Of a stretch of 64,000 bases of DNA, positions 10,626 to 23,905 are shown one piece after another (position 1 is the stretch's first letter; each line of letters begins with the position of its first letter). The stretch spans positions 31,753,234 through 31,817,233 of the forward strand of contig CM044959.1 in NCBI GenBank assembly GCA_024516035.1, given 5' to 3'. Both the position numbers and the translations under genes were made by a program. A model generated the notes under the pieces. That model saw only the letters and a program-made list of their open reading frames with translations. It was not told the origin of the DNA and made no database searches. Source of the DNA: Bactericera cockerelli. Taxonomy: Eukaryota; Arthropoda; Insecta; Hemiptera; Triozidae.

Positions 10626-12517
10626 ATGATATTCAGGACAGTCAGTTCTGGGCTTAGGTATTTTTTTTTTTTTTTTTTTTTTTTCTCAAAATATTACCAA
10701 AGTTGGTATCAAACTTGCAACCTAGTGGTTCGAAAATGCGTTACAAAACAACTAATTAAAAAGGAAGACTTTCCTTATCACTCGAAAAGATCAGATTCTG
10801 CCACTAGGCCGCATTGTTTGACCAATTTTAACTAAATTAACAATTAACTAAAAGTTTCGTTGTTCGTGTGGTATATAAAATCAACTTCGACACCAAATTT
10901 TAGCTATCGAGATACTTATCTTGTTCACAGACAGGCGGACGCACGGACTAATCAACGAAACAACTTTTTTGTTTTTGTCGTCTAAGGCTATGATTTGTTC
11001 AGAAATGTGAAATACAGGCTAGGCCAAATTTTCGACGATAAGGAATGTATTATAGGATAAGGAAAGTAAAAAATTGCACGAATTCGGAAATCGAATACTT
11101 TTTAAAAATTATGTACAGCTGTACAGTGTACAGTTGTACACACATGAAGCAAATTCTTTAAATATGCAATCTGAAAAAATTCTGAAAGCGGCAGGTACAC
11201 TCTCTTATGAGTAAATAACTCAAGTAGAATCTGGGGTCAATGAAAATAAATGGACGGGCAGCATTCGATTGCGCGACCTGCTACCTGAAATATAAAAAGG
11301 TATGTTCGATTCCGCTAGGCTCGACAAGAGAAAACAAGTTCTCTTTAGATTTTTTTCGCAATACGTAGATACTACATAGATACCAATTGGATTAATCTTT
11401 TATGATTTTGTTTACCTTTCTTTTGTGTTTAGTTATGTAAAGTCAAGCCTTTTCTTATGAGAACGGTAATTCTCAGAAACTGCAAAGACTACAGAAGTAA
11501 AGAATCTTAAGTGCAGATAGGTGCATCGCACAATACTTTCTTGTACATTTTCTTTCAACCTTAAGGTTGATACAATATAATTATGTATCTACATATTATG
11601 TAGATTCAAACATTCAAAATCATAAATTTCTGATCGATAACCAAGTACCTAGGTAATAATATTAAGTGATGCAGTACGTATAAGTATGATGATTTTAATT
11701 GTGATTTTTATTATTAAAATACTAAATAATACCAGCATGATTTTGCGTGTATTTCCCCAAACATTGATTTTCACCGAAGTGATTCATTATTTTGTATTTT
11801 TCCAAATAGGTTTGACTACTATTTTTTTCATTTACCTATAAATTAATAATAAAACCGAGCTACATTTTTTTTTAGAACAGACACAACATCAAGTACAAGT
11901 GAGAACTGACTGATCTACTGATCATAACCAGATTAATTATTTATGTAGTAGGTAGCTACATGTTTACAAAACAATCTAAATATAAACAATAGAAAAATGA
12001 AGAAGTAAAGATTATATTTATTATGTAATCCATGCACTGTGAACCAAGTCAAACATTTGCGAAACCTTTTAAATATTACCTGCACCAAACGTACCCTTCC
12101 GGCCTTTGTATAGTAGAGCTCCTTTTACTCGTAACGAGTGAGAGTGAGAGAGTGTACTGAAAATAGATATTTTTAGGTCCGCAACATTGTAAGAAATTCT
12201 GGAATCTGATTGGTTCTCATATTTTGTCGTGATGATTCTCAACTATCATAATGAAATGGATATACTATAGTTATCTATGTGTGTTATGTATGCATGCTCA
12301 GCGAGGATCTCAATTCTCTGAGGATCTGAATTTTCCGTATGGTTGCAATATTGTCAACCAAAACTCAAACTGCCGAATCTCGGCTTGCAGGTCTACATAT
12401 TAGTTTGCAAAATACTAAAGCTTAAGATGATTTTAACAAGTAAATACTCGTAGTGTGGTTTTTTTTTTATAGCCTCGTACCTCGTACATTATTTTAATGT
12501 ATTACTTATCTATACTT
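10626..12517. other. AT-rich non-coding stretch
   Basis: No gene supported. A small set of overlapping TGTACA-type inverted repeats lies at about 11112-11142. Otherwise nothing. Confidence 0.4.
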
Positions 12518-13540
12518 AATTATTTTAGTTTTTTATACGTCATTACAAATTATACCTATTACCTACATTAGATCAAGTAGGTATTTTCAATATAATATTG
12601 TTAAAGATATTAGGTATTTCATTGAATAAAACTCACTCACATCTCTAAAATAAAACTAGACGAAGAATAATATAATTCATCTAAAAGACCGAAGAACCTT
12701 AAAAAAATCGAAGAAAGGCAGCAAACACAACCATTACTTATACATTTCATTTGTGGAATCCCGGAGACTCGGAGAAGATACTCTAATCCAAATTATATTG
12801 TGCGCTACCAATGACTTAAGAAGCTTATAACTTAAAAACCGTAAATTTTTCGAAGATGGCTATTCTGACAAGGAATCATCTGCCAAAACTCAGGAATATG
12901 TCTTGAAAGTTTCAGCTCGATACAATAAAGCCTTAATAGCGATTCATGTGATTACGTGAAGAGAGGTCGGTGAACGTCAGAAATCAACAAAAAGTGTTAT
13001 AACTCATAAATGGTTATAATGAAAAAAAACTACATAGAATAAAAAAAGCTGTAAATTGGTCAAATAATTAACATACAAAGTTTCAGCTTTCTAACATCAG
13101 CCACATTTGAGTTATGGGCGGATTGGCCGGTACCGCCAAAGCGCCGCCGAGTGACCGCGGAAGTTTTTTTTTGTTGAAAATCTCGAGCTACAAGCATTAT
13201 GAACTCATAACCAAATTTTCATAATTTCAGCTTGAACCATATGCCCGTGGTAAGATCGAATGCGGAAAAAAAAAAAAAAAAAAAAAAAAGTATGAATCTT
13301 TTACTAATTTTGGGGGTGCTCGTAAAAGCGGTTAGGGGTGTCAGAAAAAGGTCAAATAAAAAGTAGTCATCTTCTATTCGACGAGGAAAACACACGAATA
13401 TGAAGAAAAAAAATTAAAAAGTTTTGTCCAAGAAGGTCAAAATTACAAAGGAAAATACATACGAACTATGTTTAGCGTAAGTATAGCACGCTCGTTTTGT
13501 TTTTCTTGGCGTTGCAAAACTAGCGTTTTGCTTGATCCTT
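12518..13540. repeat. Unclassified 1-kb interspersed repeat, copy A
   Basis: Aligns with 22790-22921 plus 25390-26277. Strong matches include ATTAGGTATTTCATTGAATA, GTTTCAGCTCGATACAAT, GCCAAAGCGCCGCCGAGTG and GCGTAAGTATAGCACGCTCG. Both copies stop at GCTTGATCC. There is a poly-A run inside (13266-13290). No long ORF, LTR or terminal inverted repeat was seen, so the class is unknown. Copy A lacks the TA element and so shows the empty site (TA at 12682-12683). Confidence 0.8.
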
Positions 13541-16500
13541 ACGAGGCAACAGCTTGCAAAGTCACCTAGGGTGGACCACTCCGTGTTATTTATTCCCCTC
13601 CATCAGCTAGAGTCTAGACAACTCCTCAATTCGAATGTTCAAACGAAGTGATGGAAATTGAGCTTTTTACCTCCCCCCTTCCTGTAGCGAAGCTGGTAAC
13701 AACATAAACAAATTGAGCTTCTATATTTGTTGAGTAAGTATTAAGAAATCGTAATTTTTCACCTCAGCGATGTATCTTGTAATGTTGTTCATCACTCCTG
13801 TCTGAAGGTACGTCTCCAAACATGTTCTCAGTTGCTGACCCTACAGAGTTTGTACTGTGGTCTATGACCTGTGTTTATATTATAGGTGTCTTACAATGAG
13901 ACAATCTTCATTGCAGGTGTCTTACGATGAGACATGTTGCGACGGAAAGCTTCATTACATAAAGCACATTCACTGTCTAAAAATAATGTCAGGTTAACCT
14001 CTGGTTGTAATTAACCTCAGCCAACTTTGTTCAACTTTGCAATTAACCTATGGTAACTTAGCTGATTGATTAAACCCAATCTCTTCCTTAGTAAAGCCTC
14101 ACATACTTTGCATAAAATACTGATTTGTGCATAACGTAATGAGCATAACTTGCAATTTTCAATTCTAAACGACCAAATTTGGTCAACTAGCTAATCGGCT
14201 GCAAAACAGCAAAACGGCAGACCAAAATTTACATTTCACAATGCCGCCACTGGTTGCTGCTAATCAAATTGTCCTCACGAGCCTCGAGTGAGCCTTTGCA
14301 GGAATAATAGTTCAGAGCATTAAAAGTTGTGTGACCACGCCGGGATGTGAACACGCGTGACCACGCCTGCAGACCAGTGTGATAACCTATCGCACAATGA
14401 CAGGAGTTTTTGTAAGCTTTAGAAACACCGACATTGAAATGAATTCATTTTGGCTATGAATCCGAATTCGGACTTCCAGAAGTTATGCAACAAGGCAATT
14501 CACTCTTACAGGAAACACACATTGGAAATGTACTTTTTTTTTCCTAAACCGACCTGTTTCATAGTTTAAGATGTTCTCTTGCTCTTACACAATACCTTGT
14601 ATACTTATACGTTGCGACATCCTCATAAATATGGAATTCAATGGGACAGTATTATTTATGTACTTCTCTGGTTGACAACAGATTTATGACAACTTGTTTA
14701 CTAGAATGTCGTACAACAGAAAAACATTGCCTTAAGTGCCAGTAATGTCTTAAATAAGGACTTATATTTATTATTTAACTTTATTAATCAAACACGTTTG
14801 TTCGTTGAATTAAAAATGAATAATCTAACAAGAACAAGTGGTACTCAAATTTAGAAGAGACCTTTGTTTGCTAGACTTCTGCTCATGGTAAAGAGCAGGT
14901 TTTTCGTTTAACATTAATAATAGAAAAAAATATTATTGGAGCTACAAAGTATTTTTACGTTTTATTAATTTGAAATGAAATACTGAACTGTTCTAAAAAT
15001 ATTAATTGAACACTAAAAGGTCTAAACAGAATGTTAAGCTATGATTAGAATGGTTTCGAACTTAAGTATTAGCCACGTTCGTCATTGCTCTACTTCATTT
15101 CTGTGACGGGAAGGTATCCTTTACGCCACCTCTTCTGGCTGAATATAACCTGCCTGTCTTATGAAATAAGACTTGTCGGTCCTGCCCATCACTGTGTCGT
15201 GAGGATCAACCAATAAAATTCGCGAAATTTTGATTTTTTTTTTCATGGCGCATTGGCTCAATTTTGCAACAGGTTCTTCTCGCCGAAAGTGTATTAAAAA
15301 ATGGTAAAATGCGTCTAAAGATCTCAAAAAATAAGAAGAAAAACTTGAAATTATCCAAAATTGATGCAACCAGTTCATAGCATCTATGGACTGCATCAGT
15401 CCTGTCAATCACGTGAAAGTTATGCTGGACACAAAAACTACCGATTATCTATAATTTAATGTTACCGAAATTCTTCGAAGAATATTTCGGAGAGATAAAA
15501 AAGTACACTTTTTTAAGGAATGTTCTCTAAATATAAATTTTAAATTTATGAGATAATTTGAACTTGTTAGTTATGAAAGTTTGAAATTTTATTTTATGCG
15601 TCGTGTCTCCGTCGCGCACACTTGTCACGCGAATTTTTATAATTCTTCTCTACGAGTATTTCAAGTATGTATCAGAATTTAATGACTTCTTCTGTACGAA
15701 TAGCTAGATGAAAAACTAAAAATGTCCAAAAGTTGAATTTAATGCATCCCTAATCTTGCAATAAGGTTCAGTCGTTTTGTTGTTAAAACGCTTTCATAAA
15801 ATCAACTTCCGTTCTCTTGGACTTAAATCAGTTCCTGAAAATTGTCATTGTAAGAACCAGAAGAAATGACAAGAACAAAAATAAAAGAACGGGAATAGCA
15901 CTGAACCAAATATTTAGATATTGTAGATACTTGGTCAAAAGTATGTAATATTGTTCAGTAAGTCATGCGATAGTTGCTATTGCTATGTAGTTTTGTAATG
16001 CGATTTATTCTTGAAAAAAAGTGAGCATGCTATAGATTGCTACATTTACGGTAAATCTAGCTGAGCATCGGTATTTTAATTTTAATTTACTACAAGAGTA
16101 TCAGAATGAAGATATTTCTCAATACACTCAAGTGACACAAAACTACTAATCGGAGACAAATTGTTGAGCTACTTGGTCTCAACTTCGAGCTGACATAGAT
16201 AGCAATTAATTAAACTGAGTATAAATAATTATGTTACCTGAGTTAGCAGAACTGGAGTCGAGTTATCTGGTGAGCCATCTGGTAATAGCTGTTCTAACCC
16301 GAGCGGTTTCTAACTCGAGTGAGCTCCGTATTGTCCATTATTCCTTCAATATCATTTCTTCAATTCTCAAAGATTGAATCAATATATTTATTGATTTTCT
16401 ATAATAACATCTTTCATCTCGAATATAAAAATTCTAGGCTGGCGTGGAGGATATGGAGCCTAGCATACCGGCAGAATTTCCCCTTAGGCCTGCAATCAAC

Positions 16501-18221
16501 ACAAACTCAGAGTACATTGTTTGATAACGCTGGGATTCTTTTCTATTTTTTAGATTAACATTGATATACTAATTGTTTCACTTAATTCATCATCAAGAGA
16601 TTCACAGTATGATTAGTGATTACATTGCAAGGACCAGGACACTGATTATTTCATCAACATTAACTTCTAACCCTTTTGCTTAGATTGTCTAGGTTACTGT
16701 CAGTCTGAGCATCACTGCGTTCTCTTGTCTCAATAACATCAACTCAGAGATCAACACTATCTCTTTAATTACCCACATCCTCTTCATTATTCTCTCCGTG
16801 TCATCTTTGTTGTCTTTTCTTATGTCTTTATTTTTCTTCTCTCCTCCTTGTGTTCGTCATTTTCTGCTTCAATATCATCACATTTTTCTATGTATTCTTT
16901 ATATTTCTTGCAGTCTGAGAACATTTTACAAGCAAAGTGGCAGTTGCTAGTATATACTTTCTTTCGCTCGTGGTCCTACCAGTTCTGATCTGAATTAATT
17001 GGAAGTGCACGCCTTGGAAATCTGCATTGAAACGAGGAAAAAATTGCGTCGAGAGACTTTTTTAAGCCTAGAAGCGCCAGAATCTGATCTATAAATAATA
17101 ATCACCTGATTTATGGCTTGCAAGTTGTGCTCCCAGTGTCATAACTATAACATTGGCTGCCAGCACGAACCAGGACCTGGGCTCAGGAGGATTGATTTAA
17201 AGTAGAATTGACTTCTTTATGAGGTTTCACTTGAAATTAAATGGTAAGTAAATTTAGAAAAATGGAACACAGACAACTTGGATATAAAATATTTAATTCG
17301 AATTAGCACGATTGTTTAATAAAGAAACAAAAAAAATCTGACATTTAAGAAAATTATTATTTATGTAAAACAATTTACTTTTATATTTCTTATCTAAAAT
17401 AACTTGAAATATTTAAGAGTTTATGGAATTCTCAATTTCAATATCTTTAAACGCAAAACGTGAACTGTTAACCGTTTTGTTCTTAACAGAAGTCCGTGTA
17501 GCACTCATATTCGTATGTTCTGCAGTACGAGATTTTTTCCTCCATTTTACACTATCCTGCTCTTCTATACAAGTCCAAATAAGATGAAAAGGTCCCTTTA
17601 AAATTCCAAAGCATACAATATTAAAAAAGCTGTTAGTAATTTTCACTCAAGTGTAAGAAGTAAAAGGTCTCTTAAAAGAAACCAAACCTGGATTACTAGC
17701 AAAGAACTTGATACAGAGCTTTATTAAAGTTATACCTACGCCCAGGAGCTCAGGACCAATGATATGATAGCATATGATATATGATGGACTTGGCAATGTG
17801 CAGAACAGGTCTGATCTGATTGAGATGTTCATTTATTGGAAATCATAGAGAAAGACGCAGATTTTGACGAACATGAAATGATAACTTTAGCCAGTGGTAT
17901 ACAGGGTGGTTCTCTCTCACTTTCCGTTATTATTGATAACTGATCTGCGTCTTTGGTCCAGTGGTATAAAGCGCACTACCGGGAAATAAGACGCAAGAAG
18001 GCGCTTCTGGTAGTGGTAGGTCTGTGGAATGTCATCCTCTTAATTAGAGCTTTATAAAAATATCAGATGAATTCATGGATTTGTTTCGGTGTTCAAGTTT
18101 CAAGTCAGCAGTATTTTGAAAAGATTTTCTTGCATTTGTAGAGGATGCTTTAGAAGTAACATACCTACACTTATAACACTTAATTAATAGATTAGATTCA
18201 CAACAATTACTAATTAATAAG
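13541..18221. other. Non-coding stretch
   Basis: No gene is supported. Degenerate tRNA-like bits occur near 17950-18005 (GTGGTATAAAGCGCACTACC). Short ORFs at 15121-15408, 16319-16558 and 17413-17646 have no recognisable features or splice context. Confidence 0.4.
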
Positions 18222-18545
18222 TAGTCACCATTGCCGAGTGAGTTAGCGCACTAGGCATTGCACACAAACATGGTGACCTGGGTTCGATCCCAAGCGGGGA
18301 AGGAATTTTTCTACTCTGTACTTTGATAATAGGGGTCCACTCATACCTCGTGAGGAAAAATGAGTAGTTAGTTACTTGTATGAGTAACAAATAGTGGCGG
18401 CATGAACAGAGTAAAAAGAAATTAATGTAATAGAATTCGAAAAGTGAAGGAGGCTCTTAGTAATGCAGCGCTACCCATAAAATTTGTGAAGAAACCTAGT
18501 GCTTCACCACCAATAAAATCATACATACATACACAATTACACATA
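18222..18545 (+). mobile_element. tRNA-derived SINE (family B)
   Basis: Head: GTCACCATTGCCGAGTGAGTTAGCGC with B box GGGTTCGATCCC near 18280-18291. The body has CTCTGTACTT, TCATACCTCGTGAGGAAAAA and GCTACCCATAAAATTTGTGA. It ends with a (CATA)n tail. Other copies are at 20521-20795 (minus) and as fragments near 21535 and 62275 (minus). The sequence TCATACCTCGTGAGG or its complement is the best conserved part. Confidence 0.85.
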
Positions 18546-18844
18546 CATAGAATTACTAATAAATAAAAATGTAAATTATCATGTTACCTGAGGTGGTATT
18601 GAAGTAGAATCACAGTAAATCTTCAGGATACACGTATCTGCTTCCAAACTAAATTTCTTCTTACTAAAAGCAGAAAATATTTCTGTTGCTAAGTCCATGC
18701 TAGCTAGTATGCTAATAATTCCAATAATAATTTTGGTACCGACTGCGAGTGAGTACAACTTTACTATGTCTTTTCCTTGAAATCAATAAATTTATAATAG
18801 CCCATACTCGTGCTTACAATTCTGAGCAAAGTGCTTACAAACCT

Positions 18845-18985
18845 GAACCAATTAATTGCTTGCAATCCTAATACAATTGCTTGCAGTACTGGACCAATTG
18901 CTTGCAATCCTAAGACAATTGCTTGCAGTACTGAACCAATTGCTTGCAATCCTAAGCCAATTGCTTGCAGTACTGAACCAATTGA
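18845..18985. repeat. Short tandem repeat, 20-bp unit in 40-bp pairs
   Basis: Units of the type CAATTGCTTGCAATCCTAA and CAATTGCTTGCAGTACTGAA alternate about seven times. The pairing gives a 40-bp higher-order period. Repetitive ORFs on both strands here are by-products. Confidence 0.85.
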
Positions 18986-19315
18986 GCATCGTCCACACAG
19001 ATCTCTTTAACATCTCTTGTGGAGTACAAACCGAAGTTAATAATTATTTTTAATAAGGAAAGTACCTATTGTATTCTTCAAAAAAATGACCTGGAAAGAG
19101 GTCGCAAGGGCTGTTCGTTTGGATTAGTTAAAGATACAAAAAAGTAAGAGAAAAACATTTTCTTAGAAAAAAAAAATAATAGAGGTGTTTACTTCTATCA
19201 TTTTTTTGATATCTTGAACTTTTTGGAACTCGGTCCCAATTACTGGTATTTTGGAGGGTCCCGCTTGGACGTACTTTTTTATTATTCATCTTAGTTGGGG
19301 GTTGTGACATATCAA

Positions 19316-19842
19316 ATCCCCCAAAAATACACTTCGTGTGCAAAAGACGCCAAGAAAATAACAATCCTTCTCAAATAGAATTACCTTGAAAATGATTGCC
19401 TAAAAAGGAACTGATATCAAATGAAGGCCAAGTTCTTGTAAACTGGATATTATCTGGCCACAAAAGAGTCTCAAGTACAGGAATTAAGCTGACAATTGGA
19501 TATGATATTTCCCATTTTTCTGCTTTTTAACAACACTAAAATTTAACATTAAAAATCTTGGCAAGTTTGAAACATCAAAAAATTGCTTTGAACTTGCCAA
19601 GATTTTTAATGTTAAATTTTAGTGTTGTTAAAAAGCAGAAAAATGGGAAATATCATATCCAATTGTCAGCTTAATTCCTGTACTTGAGACTCTTTTGTGG
19701 CCAGATAATATCCAGTTTACAAGAACTTGGCCTTCATTTGATATCAGTTCCTTTTTAGGCAATCATTTTCAAGGTAATTCTATTTGAGAAGGATTGTTAT
19801 TTTCTTGGCGTCTTTTGCACACGAAGTGTATTTTTGGGGGAT
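19316..19842. mobile_element. Perfect long palindrome, copy 2 (252-bp arms)
   Basis: Bases 19316-19567 are the exact reverse complement of 19591-19842 with a 23-base loop. Outer ends (ATCCCCCAAAAATACACTTC) and the loop-proximal motif (CTTGGCAAGTT) are the same as in copy 1, but many internal positions differ and the arm is 2 bases shorter. Every difference from copy 1 appears in both arms. The right flank again has TATCAG..., GTTGGTTACATT and CACCATCTCTTTA. No coding content. Confidence 0.9.
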
Positions 19843-20520
19843 ATCAGGTATTTTTGGTTGGTTACATTGTTTCCCATTTGCTAAATTCAACACATGAAAT
19901 AAAGTAGAATTTATTTTTATGAAAATATTCATGGCTTTTTTTTCTATCTCACCATCTCTTTACTACGGCCCAATATTTCTAAAATATTAAGGTATTTCAA
20001 CTTTTGATTTTTTGAGATTAGATCCTTTTTTATGAATAACTCTCAAACGCTTCAATCTGCTTCTTTTTATCAGATTTCGGACATTTACTTTTGGTTAATA
20101 CAACTTGTTTTAATTTTCATTTAACTTGCAATTGAATCAGTTATTTTGAAAAGGGTTTAAGTCACAAAAGGTAAACTTTTGGAAAACTAAAAAAAACTAT
20201 TTATTTTGGAAAATATAAAACATGGCATATTTTTTTTCTTCGTGTAATGATTAATTAGGCTAAAAGACATTATGTAACTGACCTACAAACGTTTAAGTGT
20301 CATACTTTTCAAGTAAATTTTAGTTTTATAGGCTGGACTTATCTCCTTACTGAAATAAACACGAAAATAGGTAAATCCGTTAACCAAATATGCATATTAT
20401 TTACTATTTTGGGTTTGGTCAACCACAAACCACATATTTTATGTCAATTCTGAGACAATTTAGGCTAGTATTTTAAGGATAAGGTAAAAAGAAAATCATC
20501 TTCAAATTTCAAGTATTAAT
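19843..20520. other. AT-rich non-coding stretch
   Basis: The first 100 bases continue the similarity to the right flank of the first palindrome. Nothing else is supported. Confidence 0.4.
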
Positions 20521-20795
20521 AATAATAATAATGCTTTTTATTTGTGTTATTATGTCACAATTTTAGTGGGTAGCGCAGAATCATAAGACTTTACCACTTT
20601 AATTTACAAGATCTTGTATTATTTTTTTGCCTAAGATTCTGTTACTGGTCGCTGCTTCACATTAAAGCAGCTACTCATTTTTCCTCACGAGGTATGAGTG
20701 GACCCCGAAAATCCAAGTACAGAGCAGAAAAAATCATCCCCCGCTGGGAATCGAACCCAGGCAGAGAGCTAACTCGCTCTGCCACAGTGACTACT
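20521..20795 (-). mobile_element. tRNA-derived SINE (family B), minus strand
   Basis: Reverse complement shows AGTCACTGTGGCAGAGCGAG, a B box GGGTTCGATTCCC, then CTCTGTACTTGG, CACTCATACCTCGTGAGGAA and GCTACCCACTAAAATTGTGA, ending in an (ATT)n tail at 20521-20532. It is the same family as 18222-18545. A short GAAG..CTAGTGCTTCACC-like tail follows on the + strand near 20813-20855, probably another fragment. Confidence 0.85.
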
Positions 20796-22140
20796 TATAC
20801 TTACTATTGCTGCGAAGAGGTCTTGTGCTTCACCATAAATAAATCATACAATAACACAAATCATTGGCGCATTTAACTAAATAAACTGACCTTAAACTGA
20901 ATAAAAAAATAAACTGAACAAATCTGATGGTATCAACAAGTAGTGTCTTCACTTTGAGTCATTTCGAAAAGGGATTTAGTCACGGACAAGATATTTGACT
21001 CGCTATAACTTCCTTATGACTGATCGGATTTGTGTCTTTCTCGATGTGTCATAACGATGCGTCTAGGTCCATAGAATCCATTTTCATAATAAAACAAATT
21101 TCGAAAAAATTGGACTTAAACACTTTTCAAAATAACTGATTCAATTATTTTCAAAGGGTTTTGATTGGAGCGATCAAAATTCAGGAGCTTAGAAATGATC
21201 TATTTTTGTTTATCTTATTTCATTTACATTGTATCCCAACTACCTGCATACCGAATAAAATAATTTGTTTATACCCAAAATAACGATATCCGAGGTTAAT
21301 GTTTACTAACAAGCTTCTTTGAAACACTTAAGGATCATGCTGATAACAACATGACCCTCTATTTTTTTTTTATCTTTATTCGCACCCTAGTCCGAGTTCG
21401 AGAAAGAGAAAAATACCTTCTCAAAATCTCAAGGTAGATTTGTAAATCTAGAGCCACCGCACATTTCTCCTCTTTAGTATCCTTACTCGGCACCAAAGGG
21501 GAGGTTCATATGGCAAGCTACATCTCGTCTACTATGCTCATTTTTCGTCACGAGGTATGAGTGAATGAGTGATTCGCACCCCGAACACCCAAGTACAGAG
21601 CATTTCAAATAAAAATTCTACCCAGTTAACGGAATATTATACATCTATTGTTTGATACAACACGTGCTGGACTGGTTTGACTGGTACAACAAAAGAAAAG
21701 AGTTTTATTTGTCTTTTTTGCAAGAAAGGTTCAATGTATTACGTAGGTACCCTTTGGTTAGTGTCTAGGTACCTGCATGTAAAGTCAAACCTATTTTTTC
21801 GAACCGTAACTTCTTACAAGATATAGGTGATTTTCTTGGAATTGTTTTTACAACTATACCCATTTAGGTATGTATGTGTATTATGTATTCTTTGTGTCAT
21901 TATCAAATTCCCATTAAGGTTCTAGGTCAACACAAGAGATCAAGAGAACCTGAATCGCTTATGTGCACACAATAATATTGTAACCAAATTAATTAAACAT
22001 TTTTTGTCGATTCTGGGGTTTGAAAAGCCTTCCTGACTGGGTAGCGAGGATCTCACCTACTAAGAGTATAACATGAATTTTCTGTAAGTTGGCCAAATTG
22101 TTACACAACTCAAATTGATGAGTCACGGCTAGCAAGCCTG
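20796..22140. other. Non-coding stretch with a family B SINE fragment
   Basis: Bases about 21535-21615 hold a minus-strand piece of SINE family B (CATTTTTCGTCACGAGGTATGAGT, CCGAACACCCAAGTACAGAGCA). The rest shows nothing I can support. Confidence 0.55.
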
Positions 22141-22154
22141 TGCAACATGTTATT

Positions 22155-22414
22155 ATTTTTTTTTAAGTGGGGTTTAACGTCGCTTTCAACTGCCATGGTC
22201 ATATCACGACGGGGGTTTTACCCTCCATTCGCAGGAAACTCACAAACCTGCTACTCACATTGACCTCACCCAGCCTGAGTGGGGCCGGGAAAAGCCAGCG
22301 TCACGAGAATTAGAATTTGAATGGTCACCCATCCAAGTCTTAACCTCGCTGGATGTCGCTTAACTTCGGTGTTCTGAAGGGAACCGGTGTATTCAACATG
22401 CCATCGAAGCTGGC
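22155..22414 (-). mobile_element. 5S-rRNA-derived SINE with 14-bp target duplication
   Basis: TGCAACATGTTATT flanks the element on both sides (22141-22154 and 22415-22428), a perfect target-site duplication. On the minus strand the head reads like 5S rRNA: GTTGAATACACCGGTTCCC, CACCGAAGTTAAGCGACATC, AAGACTTGGATGGGTGACCA. The body then has CCCACTCAGGCTGGGTGAGG, GCGAATGGAGGGTAAAACCC, GAAAGCGACGTTAAACCCCA and a short A tail. This is the SINE3 type of design (5S promoter plus body). It appears fairly young, given the intact duplication and near identity to 34617-34879. Confidence 0.93.
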
Positions 22415-22516
22415 TGCAACATGTTATTTGTAAATAAAATTTGATCAAACATGTTTAATAATAATAATAATAATAACATACTAAAACTAGAGATGACTTT
22501 TGCCACACCTAATTAG

Positions 22517-22730
22517 GTGCCATCGACAGCGCGTTGAATACATCAATTCTCGTAGGATCACCAATGTTAAGCAAAGTCTAGCGAAGTGAAGACTTTATGA
22601 TGCTGACTATCTGGCCCAACCCATGCTGGGTGAGGTTAATGTGAGAAGCAGGTTTGTCAGTTTCCTGCTAATGGAGGGTAGTATCCCCGTCGTGATATGC
22701 AGTTGAAAGCGAAGTTAAATCCATATTAAA
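22517..22730 (+). mobile_element. Diverged 5S-derived SINE
   Basis: Contains GCGTTGAATACATCAATTCTCG, a damaged 5S head, then CCCATGCTGGGTGAGGTTAA, TGGAGGGTAGTATCCCCGTC and GTTGAAAGCGAAGTTAAAT. Older than the copies at 22155 and 34617. Confidence 0.8.
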
Positions 22731-22789
22731 ATTATTTTAATGGAGGACCTACCTAACTAGGTACCTACCTACTACCTACCTACAATTAT

Positions 22790-22921
22790 TTTAGTTTTGT
22801 ATCCTTATAATCCTTATAAAAAGCCTTATAATATCTTTAAGGTATTTCATTGAATAATTCACTCACCCACATCTTAAAAATTAAAAAAAACTAACTAGTC
22901 GAAAAATAGTAGGTACATCTA
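22790..22921. repeat. Unclassified 1-kb repeat, copy B, left part
   Basis: Matches copy A near 12518-12683 (ATTATTTTAGTTTT, TAAGGTATTTCATTGAATA, CTCACCCACATC). It is interrupted at a TA by the transposon that starts at 22922 and continues at 25390. Confidence 0.75.
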
Positions 22922-23867
22922 CAGGGTGGACCAAAAAAAACGTTTACACCCGTTAATGGTAGATTACTGACGACATTTCTAGGACGGATCTGCAATCCGT
23001 TTTTTCGGATTCGCCTTTATAACTGCACAAAGTGATTTTTTGCAACTTTCTGAAAAAGTCCGACTTTGGCTTATTCTTCAGGTCAGAACTTTTTTCCTGT
23101 TTAAGTTGAGTTGATTCTGAACAATCCTGCAAAAAGCCAACAAAATTTCGATGTTTCTAGCTACACTACTTTGTTTTTTACGGTTTGGTTTGGCATCTTT
23201 TTTGACACCTGAATAGAAAAAAAATTCTCACGTAAATTTTTTACACTTTGAAACACTCAAGATTTGTCCGAGTAAATTTTGGCATAGACATGGGCAAGTT
23301 TGATAAAAGTTGGCGGCCAACCCAAGGATGCTAAAAAAAAAATTTACGATTTTTTATCACGTGATCTTCTGGGTAAACAAACCAGGTAAGTCTCAAAAAA
23401 TGATGTTCAAAATCTTAAAAGTGTTGACCGTGTAGAGTCGTCTTGTACTCAAAGAGTAATTAGCTATTTATGTCTGATAATTATTTTCCTTGGAATTAAT
23501 TAAAGGCCAGTCAAATGAATGATTGTTTGTTTCTCGGAGATAGTTTTCAAGCATATTTTTCTGCATTCTATGAAATTTTATCTTTAAACTTCTTGAGTTT
23601 TTTAGTACAAGTTACATTATTATAATTTGGATGCTGAAATGGCAGATACGCATTTAGCATATGGAGTTGCCAACAGGAACATTTGGGATTACGTGAAAAA
23701 CATAGTTTACGAAATACCAGTGGAGACGCAAGAGTAGCAGAATCTGGTAGCAGAAAACAGGATTCTTTGTTGGCATTCGATGACCTGACCTGGAATCTTC
23801 CGCAACATTCGACGGAACATGCCAACAGTTCCTCTAAGGGAATTGAGAAGGGAGAGAGAGAGAGAGC

Positions 23868-23905
<38 letters not shown>

